From: Planctomycetota bacterium
GTDB taxonomy: Bacteria; Planctomycetota; J058
Length of the DNA stretch: 64,000 nucleotides
Assembly (NCBI GenBank): GCA_023954375.1
Contig: JAMLIC010000029.1
Span: forward strand, 1 to 64,000
Direction of reading: 5' to 3'
Shown piece by piece: positions 15,885 through 24,257 of this stretch. The notes beneath the pieces are model-generated. The model searched no databases and was not told the DNA's origin. It worked only from the letters and a program-made list of their open reading frames with translations. Made by a program: the position numbers and the translations under genes. Numbering within the stretch: position 1 is the stretch's first letter; every line of letters begins with the position of its first letter.

Positions 15885-17140
15885 GCCGGCGGCGGCGGCG
15901 CCCCGGCGTCGGGGGCGGGATCGGGAGCGGGGGCGGGAGCGGGAGCGGGAGCGGCCGCGGGGGCGGGATCGGGAGCGGGGGCGGGATCGGGAGCGGGGGC
16001 GGGGGCGGGGGCGGGAGCGGGATCGGCCGCGGGGGCGGGGGCGGGAGCGGGGGCGGGAGCGGGGGCGGGGGTGGGATCGGCCGCGGGAGCGGGGGCGGAC
16101 GCCGGCGCAGGTGCAGGCGCGCCGACGCCGCCGTGGGCCGCGACGGCCAGGGCCGCGGCGTCGGCCGCGGCGGCCTCCTGCGCGGCCTGGTCGAGGCTGG
16201 CCTTCAGCGCGGCGCGGGTCTTCTGCTTGATGCGCCCGGCGCGCCAGGACTCGAACTGCCGCTCGCCGCGCCTGCTCGCGCGGGCGTAGAAGAACATGGC
16301 CACCGCGGCGACCAGCACCACGACCACCATGAACAGGCCGGCGGGCGTGCGGTCGCGCGCGATCGACTCCGTCTGCGGGAGGCGCGTCATGCGCTTGACG
16401 ACGATGTGCGGGAAGGCGTGCTCGGCGCGGACGTCGTCGCTCGCCGGGCGGAAGCGGTAGACCTTGAGGAACGCGCCGACGAGCTCGATGTTGTCGCCGC
16501 TGACCCCGGCCTTGGGGTCGAACTCCTTGTCGGTGATCGTGACGAAGTAGCCTCTCCCCTGGCTGCGGAACGTCCCCTGCCACACCCACGCCAGGTCGGC
16601 CTCGTTGGGGTACTTCTCCAGCACGCGCTGGAACAGCGGCGTGAGGAAGCGGCCGGTGAGCTTCACGTACTTGCCGCGCGCCTGGGCCCTCCCGGCGTCG
16701 TGGTTGAGCTGGTCCCACGTGAACGTGCCGACGAGCTCCGGGAGGCGGTCGCGCTCCTCGTCGGGGCGGCTGCGGACGGCGGCCAGGAGCTGGTAGAAGG
16801 CGGGCTCCTCGACCACGTCCATGGCCGCGTCGTCCACGGTCGCCAGCACCTGCGGGTCGGGCTCGAACACGCCGCCGATCACCGGGGCGGGCTCGGCGTC
16901 GCTCGTCCGCTGGCGCTCGTCGACGCGGGCCATCGTCTGCAGGACGCGCACGGCGTCCTGCGCCGGCGGCTGCACGGTCACGCCGACCTCGGGGGTCGCC
17001 TCTCCGGGCGGCGGCAGGGGCGTGTGCGGGCGGGTGAACAGCCAGCTCAGGCCCATGACGAGGACCAGGAGCAGCATGAACAGCTTGCGCCCCTCCTGGC
17101 GCGACATGAGCTCGAGCTGCTGCTGCTTCACGTCGTTCAT
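15881..17140 (-). CDS. two-TM membrane protein with Pro-Ala repeat tail
   Basis: 419 residues, not recognised as a named family. One membrane helix near residues 20-36 (LFMLLLVLVMGLSWLF) and a second near 270-290 (LFMVVVVLVAAVAMFF) flank a periplasmic-type domain of about 230 residues. The tail after about residue 335 is PAPAPA/PDPAPA repeats, which usually span the periplasm or cell wall. At DNA level the tail is a G-rich minisatellite (about 15905-16110) prone to length change. It is translationally coupled to aroB through a GTGA overlap. An envelope function is inferred only from topology. Confidence 0.7.
   Translation of the reverse strand: MNDVKQQQLELMSRQEGRKLFMLLLVLVMGLSWLFTRPHTPLPPPGEATPEVGVTVQPPAQDAVRVLQTMARVDERQRTSDAEPAPVIGGVFEPDPQVLATVDDAAMDVVEEPAFYQLLAAVRSRPDEERDRLPELVGTFTWDQLNHDAGRAQARGKYVKLTGRFLTPLFQRVLEKYPNEADLAWVWQGTFRSQGRGYFVTITDKEFDPKAGVSGDNIELVGAFLKVYRFRPASDDVRAEHAFPHIVVKRMTRLPQTESIARDRTPAGLFMVVVVLVAAVAMFFYARASRRGERQFESWRAGRIKQKTRAALKASLDQAAQEAAAADAAALAVAAHGGVGAPAPAPASAPAPAADPTPAPAPAPAPAPAPAADPAPAPAPAPAPDPAPAPDPAPAAAPAPAPAPAPDPAPDAGAPPPPA
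15905..16110. repeat. GGGAGCGGGGGC minisatellite inside a gene
   Basis: Imperfect 6-12 bp units of GGGAGCGGGGGCGGGAGC type encode the Pro-Ala tail of the overlapping membrane protein. Unit changes in multiples of 6 bp keep the frame, so length variation is likely between strains. Confidence 0.7.
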
Positions 17141-17250
17141 CGCGGCCTCGCGCCCTCTACACCCGGCGCGAGGCCGCCGGGTTCCGCGGACGTAGGCCCA
17201 GCATCGGGGCTGGCCGCCGATCGCGCAAGGCAAGCAGCCGCCGGGGCCTG

Positions 17251-17952
17251 CTAACGCCTGCGGCGCGCCGCCTCGACGAGGCCGGAGAACAGCGGCCCGC
17301 CCGTGGCCGCCTGGTCCTCCGGGTGCCACTGGACGCCCAGCACGAAGCGGTCCGGCTCGGGGGCCTCGACCGCCTCGACGACCCCGTCGGAGGCCACGGC
17401 CGACACGACGAGCCCGCGCCCGGGCTCGCGGTTGGTCTGGTGGTGGCGCGAGTTGACGACGACGAGCCCCGGCCCGAGGAGCCGCGCGAGGAGGCTCCCC
17501 GGCGCCACGCTCACCTCGTGGGTGCCGGCGCGGTGGTCGAGCGCCGTCGGGCGCTCGTCGGCGATGTCCTGGATCATCGTCCCGCCGAGGACGAGGTTCA
17601 GGAGCTGCGCCCCGTAGCACACCCCGAGCAGCGGGAGGTTCCGCTCGAGCGCCAGCGTGACCAGCCGCTTGCCGGCCGCCAGCCGCCGCGCGTCGACGGC
17701 CACGAAGCGCGGGCAGGGCCGCTGGACCTCGCCCCACTCCTCGGCGGCGAGGTCGTCGCCGCCCGGCAAGACGAGCCCGTCGAGCGCGTCGAGGGCGCGA
17801 GAGAGCGCCCCGTCGGGCATGGGCGGCAGGAGCACCGGCGCGCCCCCGGCGGCGCTGACGGCGTCGAAGTAGGTCTCGTAGCACTTGGCGTAGCGGCGGC
17901 CGGCGGCCGTCGCCTCAAGGTCGACCTCGATGCCGATCAGGGGTGGGCGCAT
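17251..17952 (-). CDS. class I glutamine amidotransferase, peptidase C26 (PuuD-like)
   Basis: 233 residues, usual length. The nucleophile elbow LLGVCYGAQLLN places Cys near residue 110, and VQWHPEDQ supplies the His-Glu pair near 209, completing the Cys-His-Glu triad. The family hydrolyses gamma-glutamyl bonds, for example gamma-glutamyl-GABA in the putrescine pathway; no other puu gene is nearby, so the substrate is open. TATCCT lies exactly 6 nt before the ATG with no Shine-Dalgarno. The AarF-like gene ends 13 nt upstream. Confidence 0.87.
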   Translation of the reverse strand: MRPPLIGIEVDLEATAAGRRYAKCYETYFDAVSAAGGAPVLLPPMPDGALSRALDALDGLVLPGGDDLAAEEWGEVQRPCPRFVAVDARRLAAGKRLVTLALERNLPLLGVCYGAQLLNLVLGGTMIQDIADERPTALDHRAGTHEVSVAPGSLLARLLGPGLVVVNSRHHQTNREPGRGLVVSAVASDGVVEAVEAPEPDRFVLGVQWHPEDQAATGGPLFSGLVEAARRRR

Positions 17953-17958
17953 GCGGGC

Positions 17959-17964
17959 AGGATA
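17959..17964 (-). promoter_or_regulatory. TATCCT -10, leaderless C26 amidotransferase
   Basis: TATCCT on the minus strand ends exactly 6 nt before ATG 17952. It lies between the AarF stop and the amidotransferase start, so the gene may be transcribed alone as well as in the run. Confidence 0.6.
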
Positions 17965-17965
17965 C

Positions 17966-19696
17966 TCACCGCCGCCGCCCCAGGAACGCCCCCAGGTGGA
18001 TCCGCCTGAGGCCGTGCGGCATGAGGAAGGTGAGCGCGAGCCACCACAGGGCCAGGAGGCCGAGCGCCACGCCGACGATCGGCGCCACCGGCGCGCCGTG
18101 GAGCGTGATCGGCGCGGGGTCGAGCGAGGTCACCGCGGCGCACACGAACGCAGTGGCGGCGAGGACGGCGCACACCTGGCGCACGCCCTGCACGCGCTGG
18201 GCGGTCTCGAGCGAGGCGAGCGAGTCGGGGCGCACGCTCACCTGGAAGCGCCCGGTGCTCAGGTCGCGCAGGAGCTGGTCGATCTGCGTCGGCACCTCGG
18301 TGACGAAGGCGCGGAGGCCGAGGAGCAGCGCGACCGCCTCGGGCCCGAGGCGCTCGACGTCGAGGCGGCGCAGGAGGAGGCGCTTCACGTAGGGGAGGGC
18401 GACCGCCTGGAAGTCGAAGCCCGGGTCGATCCCGCGCAGGACGCCCTCGAGCGTGGCCGTGGCCCGCGAGAGGACGGCGAACTCGGGCGGGATCCTGATC
18501 CGGTGGCGGCGGATCACGTCGACGGCGTCGGCGATCAGCCCGCCGGCGCTCACGTCGGCCAGCCGCACGCCGACGTAGCGGTCCATGAGGGCGCCGACCT
18601 CGGCCTCGAAGGCGGCGCGGTCGAAGCTCGGCGGCGGCTGACCGACGCGCAGGGCCAGGCGGGTCATCGTCGGCGGGCTCTTGAAGGCGATCGACACCAG
18701 GAGCTCGATCAGGACGTCCTGCTGCGCCTCGCTCAGGCGGCCCCAGACGCCGTAGTCGATCATGCCGATCCGGCCGTCGCCGAGGACGAGGATGTTCCCC
18801 GGGTGCGGGTCGCCGTGGAAGAAGCCGTCCTCGAACACCTGCTTGTAGGTCGTGTCGAGGACCTTGCGCACGAGCGCCTCGCGGTCGCAGCCGGGCTCGC
18901 GGGCGGCGACGGTGATCTTCCTGCCGTCGAGGCGCTCCATGACGAGCACGCGCCCGCTCGACGCGGCGCGGAACGGCTCGGGGACGACGAGCAGGTCGGG
19001 GCGCGCGGCGAAGTGCTCGCGCGCGCGCTCGAGGTTGCCGAGCTCGTGGCGGAAGTCGAGCTCCTCGCGCAGGACCGCCTCGAAGTGCTCGAGGATCGTC
19101 GTGGGCGAGTAGGCCGAGACCTCCTCGATCGTCCCCTCGAGCACCCAGGCCAGCCAGCGGAGCAGGCTCAGGTCGGCGTGCATGCGCTCCTGGATCCCGG
19201 GGCGCTGCACCTTCACGACGACGTCGCGCTCGCCCGCGTCGGTCTGGAGGCGCGCGCGGTGGACCTGCGCGATCGAGGCCGTGGCGATCGGCGCCGGGTC
19301 GAACTCGACGAACACCTCGGCCGCGGGGCGGCCCAGCTCGGCGTGGATCACGGCCTCGACGCTCGCGAGGTCGAGCGGCTGGGCGGCGTCCTGCAGCGTG
19401 GCCAGCGCCTGCGCCACCGGCTCGGGCACGACGTCGGGCCGCGTCGAGATGATCTGGCCGAGCTTGATGAACGTGGGCCCCAGGTCCTCGAGCAGGCGCT
19501 TGATCCGCTCGGCCGCGGCCTGGGCCGTCGCCGGCGCCGGCGGGGCCGCCTCGACGGCGCCCGGGGGCGGGGCCGCCTCGCCCAGCCGGTCGCGGCGCAG
19601 GAGGTAGCCGTAGCCGTGGCGGACGAGGACCTGCACGATCTCGGAGGCGCGGCGCAGGTCGCGGATCGGGGCGGGGGTGCCGGGCGGGCTGGTCAT
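17966..19696 (-). CDS. AarF/ABC1/UbiB family kinase-like protein
   Basis: 576 residues. Typical UbiB-family features are KLGQIISTRPDVVPE (the KxGQ motif region) near residue 80 and HGDPHPGNI near 290 for the catalytic/metal site. Two C-terminal hydrophobic helices anchor it in the membrane (about 500-560). The family is an atypical protein-kinase-like group with ATPase activity linked to ubiquinone or other lipid metabolism. No ubi genes are nearby. TATCCT lies 9 nt before the ATG, between the RNA-repair stop and this start. Confidence 0.88.
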   Translation of the reverse strand: MTSPPGTPAPIRDLRRASEIVQVLVRHGYGYLLRRDRLGEAAPPPGAVEAAPPAPATAQAAAERIKRLLEDLGPTFIKLGQIISTRPDVVPEPVAQALATLQDAAQPLDLASVEAVIHAELGRPAAEVFVEFDPAPIATASIAQVHRARLQTDAGERDVVVKVQRPGIQERMHADLSLLRWLAWVLEGTIEEVSAYSPTTILEHFEAVLREELDFRHELGNLERAREHFAARPDLLVVPEPFRAASSGRVLVMERLDGRKITVAAREPGCDREALVRKVLDTTYKQVFEDGFFHGDPHPGNILVLGDGRIGMIDYGVWGRLSEAQQDVLIELLVSIAFKSPPTMTRLALRVGQPPPSFDRAAFEAEVGALMDRYVGVRLADVSAGGLIADAVDVIRRHRIRIPPEFAVLSRATATLEGVLRGIDPGFDFQAVALPYVKRLLLRRLDVERLGPEAVALLLGLRAFVTEVPTQIDQLLRDLSTGRFQVSVRPDSLASLETAQRVQGVRQVCAVLAATAFVCAAVTSLDPAPITLHGAPVAPIVGVALGLLALWWLALTFLMPHGLRRIHLGAFLGRRR

Positions 19697-19705
19697 GGTC
19701 CGCGC

Positions 19706-19711
19706 AGGATA
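19706..19711 (-). promoter_or_regulatory. TATCCT -10 of AarF-like gene
   Basis: TATCCT on the minus strand lies 9 nt before ATG 19696 and 3 nt after the stop of the RNA-repair gene. No Shine-Dalgarno is visible. Confidence 0.5.
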
Positions 19712-19714
19712 GCG

Positions 19715-22363
19715 TCAGCTGTCCACCCCCCAGCGCAGGCCGGGCCCGAGCGCGGCGCGCGCGACCGCGGCGACGTCGGCGCCGGGCGCGAGGTCGAGGC
19801 CCAGGAACACGGGGGCGGCGCCGCGCAGGGCGTAGGGCCGGACGCGGCGCACGCCGGGGGCGGCCTCGAGGGCCAGGACGAGCGCCACGCCGCGGCCCTC
19901 GAGCGCGCCGCGGGCGTCGAGGTCGTCCGGGTCGTCGGCGGCGGGGTCGACGACGAGGACGTGCGCGTGCCCGGCGCCGGGCGAGGGGACCTGCGCCAGG
20001 TCGTGCCAGGTGGCCTCGCCGGCGAGGACGCGAGGGGAGAGGTCGGCGGCGCGGGCGACCTCGGCGGCGACGACGGCGCGCGTGGACGGCGTGGCCGTCC
20101 GCCAGGCGTTGGTGACCGGCGGCGCGGGGGTGAGGATCGGGGCGACGTCGCGCGGCCCGGGCGACCAGGGGGGATCGCCGAGGGCCATCGGCGCCGGCCA
20201 CGGGTGCGCCGCGGCGCGGGCGAAGACGTGGGCGAGGAGGCGCTCGGGGCCGTCGTCCGGGTCGGCGTCGCCGAGCGCCCACGCGGTGAGGACCGCCCAC
20301 GCGACGCCGCCGGGGAGGCCCCAGGCCTGCGCGTCGAGGCGGCGCGCGCGGGCCCAGGCGCGCACGGCGAGGAGGACCTCCCGGAAGCGGTCCGCGCCGA
20401 CGCGGGCGCCGCCGGCGGCGAGGAGGGCGTCGGCCTCGGCGGCGACCGGCGCCTCCGGCGGGGCGACCTGCACGTCGACGGGCAGGCCGTCGACCTCGAG
20501 GCGGACGGCGTGGGGCGTGACGCGCGCCCGCGCGAGGCCGCGCTCGAGCGCGCGCGCGACCGCCGGCAGGTCGACGCCGCGCGCCAGGACGACGAGGTCC
20601 AGGTCGCTCCACGCCAGCGCGGCCCCGAGCCGCGTGCTGCCCGTGACGTGGACCTCGACGGCCCCGAAGGCCTCGCGGCACGCGGCCTCGACGCGGGCGC
20701 GGACGGCCTCGCGGCGCGCCGGGTCGGGCTCGAGGTCGCCGCGCTCGGCGAGCCAGCGCTCGAGCGCGCCGCCGAGCGGGACCTCGGCCGCGACGGCGAA
20801 CGGGTCGTCGCCCGCGCGCCCGAGGAGCGTCAGCGCGCGCGCCTCGAAGCCGACGGGGGCCCAGCCCGCCTGGAGCCGCGCCGCGAGGGCGCGCGCCTCG
20901 GCGGCCGACGCGGCGCGGCCGACGGTCAGGTGCGGCACGAACGCCTCGCGCGTGGCGCAGCGGGGGAAGCGCGCGGCGACGTCGGCCCACAGGCGCGCGA
21001 ACGCGTCGGGCGGGTCGGGCTCCGGCACGAGGTGGACGGTCGCGCCGCGGCCGTGCTCGAGCACGTCGAACCGGCGCAGGGCCACGCGGAAGGGGGCGTG
21101 CCGCGCCGTGGCGCGGGCGACGAGCGCGCGCGCCTCGTGGTCCGGCGGGACGAAGCCGAAGAGCAGGTTCACGTGCGGCGGCCAGCGGCCGAGGGCCGGG
21201 TCGTGCGCCGCGCGCAGGGCGTCGAGCGCGGGCCACAGGTCGGGCGGGGGGAGGAGCGCGAGGGCGGCGCGCGGGGACGGGGGCGCCTCGTGCCGGGTCG
21301 GGCGGTCGAGGTCGAGGGCGAGCCCGTCGTGGTCGGACGCGGGCGGGTCGGCGCCGAACCGCTCGACCCGCCGCGGCTCGAGCCCGCCGCGCAGGAGCAG
21401 GCGGTCGAACCGCGCCGGGAGGAGGCGCCGGCTCGTGCGCGCCGCCAGGGCGTTGTCCTGCGGGCGGAACGTGAACCCCGGGTCGGCCGGGCGCAGGGCG
21501 CGCCAGCAGTCGATGAAGCCCGCCGCCAGGAGGCCGCCCGGGTCGTCGTGGTGCGTGTTGAGGTCGCCCGCGAGGAGCGCGTCCTCGGCGCCGGCGCGCG
21601 CCGCGAGGTGGTGCGCGACGGCGGCGAGCTCCGCCGCGCGCTTGCTCGCGGCGTCGCGGGCCTGGTCGCTCGTCAGGTGGACGACCGCGACGGCGAGCGG
21701 CCCCCGCGGGCCGGCGAGGCGGCCGACGAGGGCGCGCTTGCCGTTGTCGAAGCGGCGCACGACGGCCGTGAACGGGCGGCGGCAGAGGAGGAGCGGCCCC
21801 TCGGGGCCGAGCGTGTCGCCGGTCACGTCGCTCGCCCGGTAGGTCGCGCGCACCCACGGGTCGGCCAGGAGCGCCGCGAGCATGCGGCGCGTGACCTCGA
21901 CGAGGGCGAGGACGTCGGCGTCCCGGGCGCGGAGCGCCGCGAGGAGGCCGGGGAGGCGCGGCTCGAGCCGGGTCGCCTCGGGGTCGTGGCGGTCGGAGAG
22001 GACGTTCCAGAAGGCCACGCGCAGCGGCCCTGGCGCCGCGTCCTCGGGCGGGCAGGGCGTCCACGCGCCGGCGACGAAGCGGTGCGTGGCGACCGGCTCG
22101 AAGGCGCCCTCGTCCGGCGGCGGCGCGGCCGGCTCGAGCGCCGCGCCCGAGGTGACGAGGTCGAGGCCGCGCGCGCGGTCCCACACGACGAGGCCGTCGT
22201 CGCGGGCCACGTGCAGGACGCGGTGCCAGGGGACGGTCCCGTCCCAGGCCGGCAGGGGGACCTCGCGGACGCCGTCGCCCTCGCGGAAGCCGATCACGAA
22301 GCGGCGCGCGTCGAAGCGCGCGTCCCAGCGCAGCCGGTCGACGACCTCGCGGCTCGTGGCCAT
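19715..22363 (-). CDS. multidomain RNA-repair protein: MJ1316 + EEP + 2H phosphoesterase + nucleotidyltransferase
   Basis: 882 residues. Domains in order: an MJ1316/DUF504 domain (about 5-72; RWDARFD, FVIGF, VPWHRV, VVWDR), predicted to recognise RNA ends; an endonuclease/exonuclease/phosphatase domain (about 113-345; AFWNVLSD, AGDLNTHHDD, SDHDGLALDL); a 2H phosphoesterase/2'-5' RNA-ligase-like domain (HVNLLFG near 396, HLTVGR near 479); and a poly(A)-polymerase-like nucleotidyltransferase (GSTRLGAALAWSDLDLVV near 575) with its helical partner. Most expected catalytic residues are present. Together they could trim, heal and re-extend damaged RNA 3' ends. TACAGT lies 7 nt before the ATG. Substrate is inferred. 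Confidence 0.85.
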   Translation of the reverse strand: MATSREVVDRLRWDARFDARRFVIGFREGDGVREVPLPAWDGTVPWHRVLHVARDDGLVVWDRARGLDLVTSGAALEPAAPPPDEGAFEPVATHRFVAGAWTPCPPEDAAPGPLRVAFWNVLSDRHDPEATRLEPRLPGLLAALRARDADVLALVEVTRRMLAALLADPWVRATYRASDVTGDTLGPEGPLLLCRRPFTAVVRRFDNGKRALVGRLAGPRGPLAVAVVHLTSDQARDAASKRAAELAAVAHHLAARAGAEDALLAGDLNTHHDDPGGLLAAGFIDCWRALRPADPGFTFRPQDNALAARTSRRLLPARFDRLLLRGGLEPRRVERFGADPPASDHDGLALDLDRPTRHEAPPSPRAALALLPPPDLWPALDALRAAHDPALGRWPPHVNLLFGFVPPDHEARALVARATARHAPFRVALRRFDVLEHGRGATVHLVPEPDPPDAFARLWADVAARFPRCATREAFVPHLTVGRAASAAEARALAARLQAGWAPVGFEARALTLLGRAGDDPFAVAAEVPLGGALERWLAERGDLEPDPARREAVRARVEAACREAFGAVEVHVTGSTRLGAALAWSDLDLVVLARGVDLPAVARALERGLARARVTPHAVRLEVDGLPVDVQVAPPEAPVAAEADALLAAGGARVGADRFREVLLAVRAWARARRLDAQAWGLPGGVAWAVLTAWALGDADPDDGPERLLAHVFARAAAHPWPAPMALGDPPWSPGPRDVAPILTPAPPVTNAWRTATPSTRAVVAAEVARAADLSPRVLAGEATWHDLAQVPSPGAGHAHVLVVDPAADDPDDLDARGALEGRGVALVLALEAAPGVRRVRPYALRGAAPVFLGLDLAPGADVAAVARAALGPGLRWGVDS

Positions 22364-22370
22364 GGAGGCG

Positions 22371-22376
22371 ACTGTA
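22371..22376 (-). promoter_or_regulatory. TACAGT -10 of RNA-repair gene
   Basis: TACAGT on the minus strand lies 7 nt before ATG 22363, with no Shine-Dalgarno. It is back to back with the HtrA promoter within a 63-nt divergent intergenic region. Confidence 0.45.
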
Positions 22377-22400
22377 TCTCCCGGCCGGCGCGGCGGGCCC

Positions 22401-22406
22401 TACAAT
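22401..22406 (+). promoter_or_regulatory. TACAAT -10 of HtrA gene
   Basis: TACAAT lies 20 nt before ATG 22427, with an AGGAG Shine-Dalgarno in between. No convincing -35 is visible. This is a leadered counterpart to the leaderless promoters nearby. Confidence 0.5.
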
Positions 22407-22426
22407 CGCTGCCCGCAGGAGCTCGC

Positions 22427-23938
22427 ATGCGCCGACTCGACCCCCTCCTCGCCGCGGTGGCCCTCCTCGCGGCCGCCGCGCTCACGGTGCTGATCGCCGG
22501 GCTCGAGCGGCGGCGCGCGCCGGCGGACGCCGCCCCGGCGGAGGCCGCGCCGGCCGGGGTGGCGCCCGACGCGCGGCAGGCGGCGCTCGGGCTGTCGCAG
22601 GCGTTCCGTGAGGTGTCGCGGCGGCTGCGCCCGTCGGTGCTGAACATCACCACCGAGCGCTGGATCCGGCGCGCCGACAACCCCGTCATGCAGCTCATGG
22701 AGCAGTTCATGGACGGCGGCGGCGCCGGGCGCGGCGTGCGCATGGAGCGCTCGTCGGGGACCGGGTTCGTCGTGCGCGCCGACGGGATCGCCGTGACCAA
22801 CGACCACGTGGTGGCCCAGGCCAAGCGCGTGCTCGCGCGCCTCGACGACGGCACCGAGGTCGAGGCGCGCGTCGTCGGCACCGACCCGCTCTCGGACGTG
22901 GCCGTGCTGCGCCTCGAGCCGCGCCCCGACGGGGCGCCCTACGTGCCGGTGGAGCTGGGCGACTCGGACGCGCTCGACGTGGGCGACTGGGTGATCGCCG
23001 TGGGCAACCCGTTCGGCCTCGACCAGACGGTCACGGCCGGGATCGTCTCGGCCAAGGGGCGCTCGCGCGTGGGGATCGCCGCCTACGAGGACTTCATCCA
23101 GACCGACGCGGCGATCAACCCGGGCAACTCGGGCGGGCCGCTGGTGAGCCTCGACGGGCGCGTCGTCGGGGTGACCACGGCGATCGCCACGCGCTCGGGC
23201 GGCTACCAGGGGGTGGGCTTCGCGATCCCGGTGGCGATGACCCGCGACGTGATCGAGGACATCCTCGTGCACGGGCGCGTCGTGCGCGGCTGGATCGGGG
23301 TGTCGATCCAGGACGCGTCGGCCGAGCTCGCCGAGCGGCTGGGGCTCGGCCGGCGCGGCGGCGCCCTGATCTCGGGCGTGCTCCCGGGCGGCCCGGCGGA
23401 GCAGGCCGGGCTGCGCGCCGGCGACCTGATCGTCGCGGCCGGCGGCCGCCCCGTGGAGGACTCGACGCGGCTGCGCCACCAGATCGGCCGCGCGCCGCAG
23501 GGGCGCCCGATCGAGCTCGGGATCGTCCGCGACGGGGCGGAGCACGTCGTGTCGGTCGACGTCGTCGAGCGGCCGTCGGCCGAGGCGCCGGCGGCGCGCG
23601 CCGACGACCCCGAGCCGCCGCAGGGCGTCGGGATCCGCGCGCGCGAGCTCGGGCCGGAGCTGGCCGAGGCCTTCGGCTACGAGCGGGGGGCGCAGGGCGT
23701 GGTGATCACCGGGGTCGAGCCCGGCTCGGCGGCGGCGCAGGCGGGGGTGCGGCCCGGGATGGTCCTGCAGGAGGTCGACCGGCGGCCGGTGCGCACGCTC
23801 GACGACCTGTCGGCGGCCGTGGCCGCGATCGACCCGGCGCGGGGCGTCCTCCTCCGCGTGTGGGACGGCGACGCGTCGACGTTCGTGCTCGTGCGGGCGC
23901 CCTTCAGCGGTCGCCCGGCGGCGCCGGCGCCGCGCTGA
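22427..23938 (+). CDS. htrA: HtrA/DegP-type serine protease with two PDZ domains
   Basis: 503 residues. An N-terminal signal anchor (about 7-25) directs it to the periplasm. The trypsin-like domain has the complete triad: TNDHVV (His), SDVAVLRL (Asp) and GNSGGPL (Ser, near 233). Two PDZ domains follow (about 285-385 and 400-495), as in DegP/DegQ. It should act as a periplasmic quality-control protease and chaperone. ATG 22427 has an AGGAG site. The 3' end overlaps a broken leftward frame by about 35 nt. Confidence 0.93.
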   Translation: MRRLDPLLAAVALLAAAALTVLIAGLERRRAPADAAPAEAAPAGVAPDARQAALGLSQAFREVSRRLRPSVLNITTERWIRRADNPVMQLMEQFMDGGGAGRGVRMERSSGTGFVVRADGIAVTNDHVVAQAKRVLARLDDGTEVEARVVGTDPLSDVAVLRLEPRPDGAPYVPVELGDSDALDVGDWVIAVGNPFGLDQTVTAGIVSAKGRSRVGIAAYEDFIQTDAAINPGNSGGPLVSLDGRVVGVTTAIATRSGGYQGVGFAIPVAMTRDVIEDILVHGRVVRGWIGVSIQDASAELAERLGLGRRGGALISGVLPGGPAEQAGLRAGDLIVAAGGRPVEDSTRLRHQIGRAPQGRPIELGIVRDGAEHVVSVDVVERPSAEAPAARADDPEPPQGVGIRARELGPELAEAFGYERGAQGVVITGVEPGSAAAQAGVRPGMVLQEVDRRPVRTLDDLSAAVAAIDPARGVLLRVWDGDASTFVLVRAPFSGRPAAPAPR

Positions 23939-24165
23939 AGGTCGGGTCGTCCGGCCAGCGCCGCGCCGCGGCCGCCAGGACCTCGGCGAGGCGGGCCGGG
24001 CGCCGGACCACCCCGCGAGCCGGCGGACGCCCTCGTCGTAGACGGCGAGGGCCGCCGCGAAGCGCCCCTCGGCGACCCGCGCCTCCGCCTCGAGCGCGAA
24101 GCTCAGCTGGGCGTGCTCGGCGTGGCGGCGAGCGGGCGCTCGAGCACGTCGTCGCCCACGCGGGC
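23904..24165 (-). pseudogene. broken TPR-like small gene
   Basis: The minus strand contains protein-like text split between frames. One piece reads RRHAEHAQLSFALEAEARVA and continues to LAVYDEGVRRLAG; a shifted frame then gives RLAEVLAAAARRWPDDPTF before a stop at 23904. The helical text resembles the end of a TPR-type protein. At least one frame change separates the pieces and no good start is visible. It may be a decayed gene or one damaged by assembly indels. Confidence 0.4.
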
Positions 24166-24245
24166 GCCGGGGGCGGGGGCTGCGGCGTCGGCAGGGGCGC
24201 CGGGGGGATGGTAGCCAGGGCCGGCGGCCCGGGCCCGGCCCGTGC

Positions 24246-24251
24246 TATCCT
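24246..24251 (+). promoter_or_regulatory. TATCCT -10, leaderless kinase-vWA gene
   Basis: TATCCT preceded by GC, exactly 6 nt before GTG 24258, the same geometry as at 3811 and 17959. No Shine-Dalgarno is present. Confidence 0.6.
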
Positions 24252-24257
24252 CCAGCC

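Noticed and set aside
15905..16110. Possible CRISPR-like repeat array
   Set aside because: Units are short, continuous and in frame with a Pro-Ala tail; there are no unique spacers and no cas genes.
17930..22426. Very long plus-strand open frame running into htrA
   Set aside because: It is antisense to three well-supported genes and is Arg/Asp/Glu repetitive. GC-rich DNA has few stops. Only the part from 22427 is real.
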